Below the pieces are notes generated by a model. That model searched no databases. It was not told the origin of the DNA and saw nothing but the letters and a program-made list of their open reading frames with translations. DNA of 64,000 nucleotides from an uncultured Bacteroidales bacterium (lineage in GTDB: Bacteria > Bacteroidota > Bacteroidia > Bacteroidales > P3), in assembly GCA_900314925.1 (NCBI GenBank), contig OMXC01000002.1:55061-119060 (forward strand), written 5' to 3'. This document shows, in pieces, positions 57,960-64,000 of this stretch (position 1 is its first letter; every line of letters starts with the position of its first letter). Made by a program: the position numbers and the translations under genes.

Positions 57960-59405
57960 GTGCGTTCGGTAGTAGATAAGCTGTTGGCCAACAAGGGTGT
58001 CGTCGCGGCGCTGCTCTTCACCGCCCTCTTCGCGGGGGTGGCGCTGCACTATCTGTTCGACGAGAACTACCTCGTCCTGCTGGTGCCCGCCGCCATGCTG
58101 CTGGTGTGGTTCTTCATGATGTACCGCGACGAGAGCCTGGCGCTCATGGCCCTCGCCACACCGTTCGCCGTCGACTATGCCCTCATAGGCAACATGAGCC
58201 TCTCGATGCCCGTGGAGCCTATGATGATCGTCTTCACGGTGGTGTTCCTCTTCCAGGAGCTGCTGATGCGCAGCTACGACAAGCGTGTGCTGCGGCACCC
58301 CGTGAGCATACTCATCATGCTGTCGCTGGTGTGGATGGTGTTCACATCCGTCGTGTCGCTCAAGCCCGTGGAGAGCTTCAAGTACACCGCCGTGCGCCTG
58401 TGGTTCGTCATCCCCTTCTTCTACGCCACGGCGCAGAGCTTCCAGAAGGTCAGGCATATACGCCTCTTCTACTGGGCCTACGCGCTGTCGCTGTCGGTGG
58501 TGGTGGTGATCACTACCGTCAAGACCATGCAGCGGTTTGGCGAGCTGCAGATGCTGCACCATGTGATGCAGCCTTTCTACAACGACCATACGGCTTACGG
58601 CTGCATCTTAGCCCTGATGCTGCCGCTGGCGGCATACTTTGCCTTCGAGCCCCGGACGAGGCTGTGGAAGCGCATCGTGGCCGTGTCGCTGACGGTGCTG
58701 CTCCTGGTGGGCCTGGGCCTCAGCTACTGCCGCGCGGCGTGGATCAGCGTGGTGGGCGCCATAGCGGTCTATCTGCTGGTGCGCCTCGGCGTGCGCATGC
58801 GCTGGCTTGTCATAAGCGCCGCCCTGTTGCTGGGCCTCTTCTTCGCCTTCCAGGACGACATCATGTACGAGCTGGGCAAGAACAAGCAGGACTCGTCGTT
58901 CACCCTGGCCGACCAGGTGAAGTCTATTTCCAACATATCCACCGACGCCTCCAACCTGGAGCGCCTCAACCGCTGGAACGCCGCTTTCCGCATGTGGAAG
59001 GACCAGCCGCTGACGGGCATCGGCCCAGGCGCCTATCAGTTCATCTACGGCCCCTACCAGAGGTCGGACATGATGACGATCATCAGCACCAACGACGGCG
59101 ACATGGGCAACGCCCACAGCGAGTACATTGGGCCGCTCACCGAGCAGGGCGTGCCGGGGGCGCTGCTGATGCTGGCCATCTTCGTGGCGACGTTCGTCAC
59201 CGGCGAGCGCGTCTACCGCACGGCGGTGGACCGCCGCAAGGGCCATCTGGCGCTGGTGCTGGCGGTGAGTTTGTTCACCTACTATGTGCATGGCATCATG
59301 AACAACTTCCTCGACACCGACAAGCTCTCCGTGCCTTTCTGGGCTTTCACAGCCGCCATAGTGGCCATCGATATAGTCACAGAGAAGAAGCCACAGGTGC
59401 GATGA
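57960..59405 (+). CDS. O-antigen ligase/polymerase family membrane protein
   Basis: A 481-residue polytopic protein with about ten membrane helices. The large loop contains LERLNRWNAAFRMWKDQPLTGIGPGAYQF and GNAHSEYIGPLTEQGVPG, the Wzy_C/WaaL-type pattern with the conserved His. It would ligate or polymerise polyprenyl-linked glycan at the periplasmic face. No ATG fits; GTG 57960 is the likely start. The open frame further upstream overlaps the Wzz gene. It overlaps the following NlpC/P60 gene by 4 nt. Confidence 0.83.
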   Translation: MRSVVDKLLANKGVVAALLFTALFAGVALHYLFDENYLVLLVPAAMLLVWFFMMYRDESLALMALATPFAVDYALIGNMSLSMPVEPMMIVFTVVFLFQELLMRSYDKRVLRHPVSILIMLSLVWMVFTSVVSLKPVESFKYTAVRLWFVIPFFYATAQSFQKVRHIRLFYWAYALSLSVVVVITTVKTMQRFGELQMLHHVMQPFYNDHTAYGCILALMLPLAAYFAFEPRTRLWKRIVAVSLTVLLLVGLGLSYCRAAWISVVGAIAVYLLVRLGVRMRWLVISAALLLGLFFAFQDDIMYELGKNKQDSSFTLADQVKSISNISTDASNLERLNRWNAAFRMWKDQPLTGIGPGAYQFIYGPYQRSDMMTIISTNDGDMGNAHSEYIGPLTEQGVPGALLMLAIFVATFVTGERVYRTAVDRRKGHLALVLAVSLFTYYVHGIMNNFLDTDKLSVPFWAFTAAIVAIDIVTEKKPQVR

Positions 59406-59950
59406 GGCGTTTTGCTGCTATTTTCATTGTGTTGATCACGGCGTTGTCGGCGGCCGCCCAGTCGGCCACCGTGCGCCACCGCTGCTGGGATATCGTCGTC
59501 GAGCGCGAGGCGGAGGGCAGGCCTTATGTGCTTGTGCCTATGATGGAGACCGTCGACTCCGGCGCCCGCCTGGTGACTATGGCCATGGATTATCTGGGCA
59601 CGCCCTACCGCTATGCGGGGCGTTCGCCCAAGGCTTTCGACTGCGCGGGCTTCGCCCTCTACCTCTACAGGCATTTCGGCTACTCCCTGCCGGGATGGAG
59701 CGGCGCGCAGGCACGCCTCGGCACCGAGGTGAGCGACACGCGCAACCTGCGCCCCGGCGACCTGGTGTTCTTTGGCGGCCGCGGCAACAAGAAGATCGTG
59801 GGGCATACCGGCATCGTCGTCGATGCCGACGCCAACAGCGGCACGTTCCGTTTCATACACGCCTCCACGGGTGCCGGCGTCATAATAAGCAGGTCTACAG
59901 AAGACTATTACCGCATGCGGTATATCACCGCACGCCGCATTTTCCGTTAA
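59402..59950 (+). CDS. Secreted NlpC/P60 family peptidase
   Basis: A 182-residue protein with a signal peptide (IFIVLITALSAAAQ). The NlpC/P60 domain has the catalytic Cys in FDCAGFALYL and His in VGHTGIVVDAD, followed by a His in FIHAST. LRPGDLVFFGGRGNKKIVGH shows the ordinary loop length between DLVFF and the His strand, unlike the array-bearing paralogue at 12056-12643. It probably cleaves peptidoglycan stem peptides. It is coupled to the O-antigen ligase-like gene (4-nt overlap). Confidence 0.9.
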   Translation: MRRFAAIFIVLITALSAAAQSATVRHRCWDIVVEREAEGRPYVLVPMMETVDSGARLVTMAMDYLGTPYRYAGRSPKAFDCAGFALYLYRHFGYSLPGWSGAQARLGTEVSDTRNLRPGDLVFFGGRGNKKIVGHTGIVVDADANSGTFRFIHASTGAGVIISRSTEDYYRMRYITARRIFR

Positions 59951-59971
59951 GCAGGTCTTTGGCCGAAGGGC

Positions 59972-61762
59972 TCACTCTTCGCTGGTGTCGCTGATGAAGC
60001 GGCGGTAGGCGCTGAAGGTGTTGGCGCGCGAGAGGAAGCCGAGGTAGTTGTCGTTGTCGTCGATGACGACGAGGTTGTAGCGGTCGCCGACGCGGAACTT
60101 CTCCACGACGTCGGTGAGGCTGTCGCTGCTGCGCACCAGGTCGCCCTCGCTCATGGGGTGCATCAGCTCGTCGACGGTGACCTTGTCGTAGAGCTCGGTG
60201 CGGAAGATGATCTTGCGCACGTCGTCGAAGACCACGACACCGAGGAATTTGTCGTCGTCGGTGAGCACGGGGAAGACGTTGCGCCGCGAAGTCTGTATGA
60301 CGTCGACGAGGTCGCGGAGGCTGTCGCCGCTGCGCACGATGACGAAGTTGGTCTCTATGAGGCTCTTCATGTCGAGCAGGTGCCATGCCGAGGCGTCTTT
60401 GTCGTGGGTGAGCAGGTCGCCGTGTTTGGCCAGCTTGCGGGCGTAGATGGAGTGGTGCTCGAAGGGGGTCACGCAGAGGTAGGTGACGGCGGCGGTGGCC
60501 AGCAGGGGCACGAGGAGCTCGTAGCCGCCCGTGATGTCGGCTATGAGGAAGGTGGCCATGAAGGGGGCATGCATGACGCCGGTCATCACGGCAGCCATGC
60601 CCACGAGGGCGAAGTTGGCGGTGTCCTGCGCCGGCAGCCCTATGGTGTTGCCTAAGGTGGCTATGAAGTAGCCCGAGAGGCCGCCGAGGACCAGCGACGG
60701 ACCGAAGGTGCCGCCGACGCCGCCGGCGCCGATGGTGGTGGCTGTGGCCACGGCTTTCAGCGCTATGAGGGCGAAGAGGATGCCGAGGAGCGCCCACACG
60801 TTGCCGCTGAGCGCGCGGTAGGGGGTGCCGCTGAAGATGACGTCGGGGTTGCCGTTGAGCAAGGCCGTGAGGGTGGAGTAGCCTTCGCCGTAGAGCGGGG
60901 GGAAGAGCACTACCAGCAGACCCAGCGCCACGCCGCCGACGGCGAGCTTCGTCCAGGGGCTCTTGCGCTTGGCAAACCAGCCTTCCACGCCGTCGGCGAC
61001 GCGCAGGAAGTAGAGCGAGACGAGGGCGCAGAAGACGCCGAGGATGGCGTAGAAGGGCAGCTGCGAGAGGGCGAAGGGCTGGCTGACGGTGAAGCTGAAC
61101 TGCACGCCGGTGCCCATGAGGAAGTAGGCCACAGTGGCGGCGGTGAGCGACGACAGCAGTAGTGGGAGGGCCGTGGTGGCCGTGAGGTCGAAGAGGAACA
61201 CCTCGACGACGAAGAGGATGGCGGCGAAGGGGGCCTTGAAGATGCCGGCAATGGCGCCTGCGGCGCCGCAGCCCAGCAGCAGGCGCACGTTCTTGGGACT
61301 CAGCCGCAGCCAGCGTCCTATGTTGCTGCCTATGGCCGACCCCGTGGAGGCTATAGGCGCCTCAAGACCTACGCTGCCGCCAAAGGCTACCGTGATGGTG
61401 GAGGCCACCAGCGACGTCCACATGTTCTTGGCGGGCAGCTCCGAGTTGTTGCGGCTGATGGCAAGGAGCACGGAGGGCAGCCCGTGGCCTATGTCGCCGC
61501 GGACTACATATTTGACGAAGAGCACCGTGAGCAGTATGCCGATGACGGGCAGCAGGAAGATAATCAGGGACGAGTGCTGGAATAGCGCCGACGAGTCTGC
61601 CGGCAGCTGCGACACGATGCGGCTGCTGTGGTACACCAGCGTCTTGAGCACCACGGCGGCAAGGCCGCTGAGCAGACCTACGACCACGGCAAGGAGCATG
61701 ACGAGCACGGGCTCGCTGATATGGTGCAGACGCCACCGGTATATCTTCGTTGACAGACTCAT
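59972..61762 (-). CDS. ClC-family chloride channel/antiporter with CBS domains
   Basis: A 596-residue membrane protein. GDIGHGLPSVL and GGSVGLEAPIASTGSAIG correspond to the GSGIP and GxEGP filter motifs, the latter keeping the gating glutamate. GAGGVGGTFGPSLVLGG is the GxFxP motif. Two CBS domains occupy about residues 440-590 (DSLRDLVDVIQTSRRNVFPVLTDDDKFLGVVVFDDV). It moves chloride or exchanges it for protons. I start at ATG 61760-61762; the open frame extends further upstream. It is convergent with the NlpC/P60 gene. Confidence 0.92.
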   Translation of the reverse strand: MSLSTKIYRWRLHHISEPVLVMLLAVVVGLLSGLAAVVLKTLVYHSSRIVSQLPADSSALFQHSSLIIFLLPVIGILLTVLFVKYVVRGDIGHGLPSVLLAISRNNSELPAKNMWTSLVASTITVAFGGSVGLEAPIASTGSAIGSNIGRWLRLSPKNVRLLLGCGAAGAIAGIFKAPFAAILFVVEVFLFDLTATTALPLLLSSLTAATVAYFLMGTGVQFSFTVSQPFALSQLPFYAILGVFCALVSLYFLRVADGVEGWFAKRKSPWTKLAVGGVALGLLVVLFPPLYGEGYSTLTALLNGNPDVIFSGTPYRALSGNVWALLGILFALIALKAVATATTIGAGGVGGTFGPSLVLGGLSGYFIATLGNTIGLPAQDTANFALVGMAAVMTGVMHAPFMATFLIADITGGYELLVPLLATAAVTYLCVTPFEHHSIYARKLAKHGDLLTHDKDASAWHLLDMKSLIETNFVIVRSGDSLRDLVDVIQTSRRNVFPVLTDDDKFLGVVVFDDVRKIIFRTELYDKVTVDELMHPMSEGDLVRSSDSLTDVVEKFRVGDRYNLVVIDDNDNYLGFLSRANTFSAYRRFISDTSEE

Positions 61763-61786
61763 GTTTTTTTGACAAAAAATCGGGTG

Positions 61787-61794
61787 CAAAGATA
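61787..61794 (-). promoter_or_regulatory. -7 element for the ClC gene
   Basis: TATCTTTG on the minus strand, 24 nt before the ATG. No TTTG -33 box at standard spacing. Confidence 0.6.
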
Positions 61795-61842
61795 CGAAAA
61801 ATATTTCGTCTGCGTTACTTTATGTTAGAAAATATTAAAATT

Positions 61843-62862
61843 ATGAATATGAAAAGAGTGCTTTTTATTGTCGCCGCCGCCGCTATGACGCTGACTTCGT
61901 GTGTCTCGCTGAGCGAGATGGAGGCGCTGCAGGCCAAGTATGACCAGACGTCGAAAAAGTATAACCTGACCCAGCAGGAGCTCCTGGAGATGAAGGAAGA
62001 GAACGCCGAGCTGAGCCGTGTCAACCAGTCGCTGAGCTCCGAGATGACCGATATGGCCTTGGCCAAGGCCAGCGCAGAGGCCCGCGCCGACAGCTTGAAC
62101 CGCCGTCTGGAGCAGATGCACCACCACTACGACACCACGATGGAGAACTACGTGCAGGATATCGCCGGCAAGAGCCGCGACTTGACGCGCGCGCAGAACC
62201 TCCTCACGGCCCGCACCAAAGAGCTCAACGACAAGGAGCGCGAGCTGTCGGCCAAAGAGACGCAGCTCGCCGAGCAGCAGGAGGACTTCATGCTGCAGCG
62301 CAGCGAGCTGATAGCCAAACAGAAGGAGCTGGAGTCGAAAGAGGCTGCGGCACGCGCGCAGCTCGCCGCCAAGCAACGCGAGCTCGACGCCGTGCGCAAC
62401 TCTGTGACCAAGGCCCTCACGGGCTTCGCCGACAAGGGCCTGAGCGTGGAGACCAAAGACGGCAAGGTATACATCCTCATGGAAAACAAGCTGATGTTCC
62501 CGTCGGCAAGCTGGACGGTCTCCAAGGACGGCGCCGCAGCCATCAAGGAGCTCGCCAAGGTGCTTGAGCAAGACTCTACGCTCAACATCATGGTCGAGGG
62601 CCACACCGACAACGACGCCTACCGAGGCTCCACGGCCGTCAAGGACAACTGGGACCTCAGCGTGATGCGTGCCACCGCCATCGTCAAGCTGCTCCTGCAG
62701 CACGGCAAGGGCATCAACCCCTCCCGCGTAGAGGCTTGCGGCCACGGCGAGTATGCTCCCAAGGTGGCCAACGACAGCCCTGAGCACAAGGCTATGAACC
62801 GCCGCACCGAGATCATCATCACCCCCAACCTCGAGGCGCTGCTCGAAGAAATGGGCAATTGA
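61843..62862 (+). CDS. OmpA-family lipoprotein with coiled coil
   Basis: A 339-residue lipoprotein (lipobox LTSC, Cys about 20). Residues about 25-215 are a long coiled coil (MEALQAKYDQTSKKYNLTQQELLEMKEENAELSR through ELESKEAAARAQLAAKQRELDAVRN). The C-terminal OmpA domain (LMFPSASWTVSKDGAAAIKELAKVL, VEGHTDNDAY, NRRTEIIITPN) binds peptidoglycan. It probably tethers the outer membrane to the wall across a long periplasmic reach. ATG 61843 or 61849 may be the start. A promoter for the downstream RNA lies right after its stop. Confidence 0.87.
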   Translation: MNMKRVLFIVAAAAMTLTSCVSLSEMEALQAKYDQTSKKYNLTQQELLEMKEENAELSRVNQSLSSEMTDMALAKASAEARADSLNRRLEQMHHHYDTTMENYVQDIAGKSRDLTRAQNLLTARTKELNDKERELSAKETQLAEQQEDFMLQRSELIAKQKELESKEAAARAQLAAKQRELDAVRNSVTKALTGFADKGLSVETKDGKVYILMENKLMFPSASWTVSKDGAAAIKELAKVLEQDSTLNIMVEGHTDNDAYRGSTAVKDNWDLSVMRATAIVKLLLQHGKGINPSRVEACGHGEYAPKVANDSPEHKAMNRRTEIIITPNLEALLEEMGN

Positions 62863-62863
62863 T

Positions 62864-62894
62864 TTTGCAGGATTCGGAAAAAGTGGTATATTTG
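62864..62894 (+). promoter_or_regulatory. Promoter of a candidate small RNA
   Basis: TTTG (62864-62867), a 19-nt spacer and TATATTTG (62887-62894) match the consensus exactly. The -33 box lies 1 nt past the OmpA lipoprotein stop. Confidence 0.75.
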
Positions 62895-62901
62895 CACCGT
62901 C

Positions 62902-63028
62902 GACAAAAGACAGCCATTATGCGTTAATTCGCGGATAACTAAAGTTTAAGCACACACAAGACCGTAAAGAAGACCCTCGGAAAAAGGGTCTCGGAAGGTG
63001 GATTATGCGGTTTTGTGTGTGCTTTTTT
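62902..63028 (+). ncRNA. Candidate structured small RNA or leader
   Basis: A consensus promoter would start a transcript near 62902. It ends in a 17-bp stem with one wobble (62948-62964 with 63008-63024) followed by T residues. The large loop contains an inner hairpin (AGACCC 62971-62976 with GGGTCT 62986-62991). There is no convincing ORF inside. It could be an independent RNA or the regulated leader of the gene at 63167. The region 63029-63166 shows nothing else. Confidence 0.5.
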
Positions 63029-63166
63029 GTGTGTAATGAGACGGCTCCGCGCGTTTTTGTTGTGAGTTCTTTGACATAGCGAAAATGACAACATCAGGGC
63101 AGGTGGACAGCACCACACACCCCGCATTTCCCCTTCGGTTTGTTTAACACAAAAAAGCAATAAGAC

Positions 63167-63667
63167 ATGGAGAAAGACAACAGAATCAGAATCAACAAAC
63201 GTATGATGGCCTGGAGCGACGGGCAGCGTGTGAATGTGATACCCAGTGTGTACAGACAGGTGGATGACTACGGACGCATGATGATAGAATACCACAGGCT
63301 CTTGGATGGAGGTTATCTCGTCGACCCGGGGCCGTGCGCCGTGGCGCGCGAGGAGGCGCGCTGCCGCGAGCACGAGGCCGACCACTACTGGGAGCTGGGG
63401 CGCCACTTGGAGGCCCTGAAGGAGATGCTGAAAGCGGCGTCTGCCGTGCTGCCCGACGACGAGCCGGTGTTCGAGGACGCGCAATGGCTCGACCCCGAGG
63501 AGACGCTCTACTGGCACCCAAACATCAAAGAGTTTCTGCGCCTCAACCGCCGCTGCATAGGCTACTGCCGGAAAGACCCGCGCCTGAGGCCGGTATACGA
63601 AGAGAGCTGGGTAGGCCGCAGCTACCGTAAGTACTTGGAGGACTTGAATGTCTACCTGCACAGTTAG
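63167..63667 (+). CDS. Hypothetical protein
   Basis: A 166-residue soluble, charged protein I do not recognise. It has no signal peptide or membrane segment. A long helical stretch (CAVAREEARCREHEADHYWELGRHLEALKEMLKAASAVL) resembles a single tetratricopeptide-like hairpin, and the rest is rich in Arg, Tyr and Trp (DAQWLDPEETLYWHPNIKEFLRLNRR). ATG 63167 follows a purine-rich segment. It is isolated between the candidate small RNA and a terminator, and could be controlled by that leader. Confidence 0.6.
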   Translation: MEKDNRIRINKRMMAWSDGQRVNVIPSVYRQVDDYGRMMIEYHRLLDGGYLVDPGPCAVAREEARCREHEADHYWELGRHLEALKEMLKAASAVLPDDEPVFEDAQWLDPEETLYWHPNIKEFLRLNRRCIGYCRKDPRLRPVYEESWVGRSYRKYLEDLNVYLHS

Positions 63668-63682
63668 CATTGTTTGTTGCCT

Positions 63683-63716
63683 CAAAAAAAGAACGGCCCC
63701 CGGAGGAGCCGTTCTT
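63683..63716. terminator. Intrinsic terminator hairpin
   Basis: A 9-bp stem (63689-63697 with 63708-63716) is followed by seven T on the minus strand, so it suits the minus-strand DUF6266 transcript; it can also end the 63167 gene. Confidence 0.75.
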
Positions 63717-63810
63717 CTGTTGGCAGCAGTTAAGGTTAAGTGGCCACTGAGTAGATTTTCTAAAGTTTTTTGAGTAATTTTTATTGAAATTTTGAGCCCG
63801 TAGGGCGACC

Positions 63811-63852
63811 ACTAGTCACTGTCCACTAGCCACTGTCCACTGACCACTAATC
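63811..63852. repeat. Heptad array at the stop of the DUF6266 gene
   Basis: Six exact 7-nt units: ACTAGTC, ACTGTCC, ACTAGCC, ACTGTCC, ACTGACC, ACTAATC. On the gene strand the array begins at the TGA stop (63851-63853). The remaining 63717-63810 stretch is AT-rich with no gene. Confidence 0.85.
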
Positions 63853-64000
63853 AGCCAACATTTCCGGCTCCTACGTAGGCGGAGGCGGAGCCGAGGCCGG
63901 TGTTGTCGCGGCCGGCGCCGATGGTGAAGCCGTAGACGTGGACGGTGAGGCCGCTCCAGGTGCTGGGGAGACGCATCTCGACGGCTGCGGAGCTGCGCTT
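63851..64000 (-). CDS. C-terminal end of a DUF6266-like protein (partial)
   Basis: The minus strand is open from the window edge to TGA 63851-63853 and encodes about 49 residues: KRSSAAVEMRLPSTWSGLTV, then VHVYGFTIGAGRDNTGLGSA and SAYVGAGNVG. The pattern LPSTWSGLTVHVYGF followed by SxYVGxG at the very end matches the C-terminus of DUF6266, a family found in Bacteroidales and often near mobile or phage-related genes. The rest lies beyond the window. Function is unknown. Confidence 0.65.
   Translation of the reverse strand, partial: KRSSAAVEMRLPSTWSGLTVHVYGFTIGAGRDNTGLGSASAYVGAGNVG

Overview
The window looks like chromosomal DNA of a GC-rich member of the order Bacteroidales (Bacteroidota). 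The evidence is promoters of the TTTG-N19/20-TAnnTTTG type, weak or absent Shine-Dalgarno sequences, and families typical of that order (DUF4294, DUF4476, DUF2147, DUF4340, GldF/GldG, a BtuG-like surface protein, a type IX secretion C-terminal domain). Lipid A and Kdo genes (lpxB, kdsC) and many outer-membrane proteins indicate a diderm. No transposase, integrase, CRISPR array or intact prophage was seen. The content is mostly housekeeping and envelope genes.

Layout. 1-3.6 kb: minus-strand operon of a zinc metallopeptidase, LD-carboxypeptidase, DUF7033 deacetylase-like protein and kdsC. 3.9 kb: tRNA-Val(GAC). 4.1-10.1 kb: DUF2147, nitroreductase, comEC, ung, a metallo-beta-lactamase hydrolase, a second (lipoprotein) LD-carboxypeptidase, an EFR1-type ferredoxin/flavodoxin and a broken DUF1294 gene. 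10.2-13.3 kb: lysS, NlpC/P60 and DUF4294. 13.7-18.2 kb: SPFH protein, NatAB-like ABC exporter, Arc-like mini-protein and alpha/beta hydrolase. 18.2-21.8 kb: orphan histidine kinase, mtn-luxS and a PagL-like barrel. 21.8-25.4 kb: etfB-etfA-acyl-CoA dehydrogenase. 25.7-31.7 kb: fabH-fabF-fabZ-fabG with a GT39 glycosyltransferase and a nitroreductase. 31.8-36 kb: membrane LytTR regulator operon, type IX fragment, ftsE and an OmpA-like protein. 36-41.4 kb: acyltransferase, rlmH, coiled-coil lipoprotein, beta-barrel, DRTGG, PHP and DUF4476. 41.4-44.8 kb: cobalamin riboswitch controlling btuB and a btuG-like gene. 45-56.7 kb: long minus-strand run M28-like, gldFG, DUF4340, surE, small membrane protein, lpxB, spoIID-like, thioredoxin-like, ftsY and rimO. 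57-60 kb: polysaccharide chain-length regulator, O-antigen ligase-like protein and NlpC/P60. 60-64 kb: ClC channel, OmpA lipoprotein, candidate small RNA, an unknown gene and the tail of a DUF6266 gene.

The most unusual feature is the intergenic DNA. Two families of short-period arrays occupy it. The first has 11-nt units arranged as long inverted repeats (six copies). Their apex is always a TTCTTCAGTG-type core, and they lie between transcription units, in three cases in the slot between a terminator and the next promoter. The second has 7-nt (once 8-nt) units carrying AGT/ACT. These begin at the stop codon of a gene and repeat stop triplets every 7 nt, so they can place stops in all three frames; most fill the gap to the next co-directional gene. 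Copies of the 7-nt family also lie inside coding sequence (NlpC/P60 and lpxB), only in the stop-free orientation. I know of no description of these arrays in Bacteroidales, but I could not search for one.

All calls come from reading the sequence and from knowledge of the families. No database search was run.
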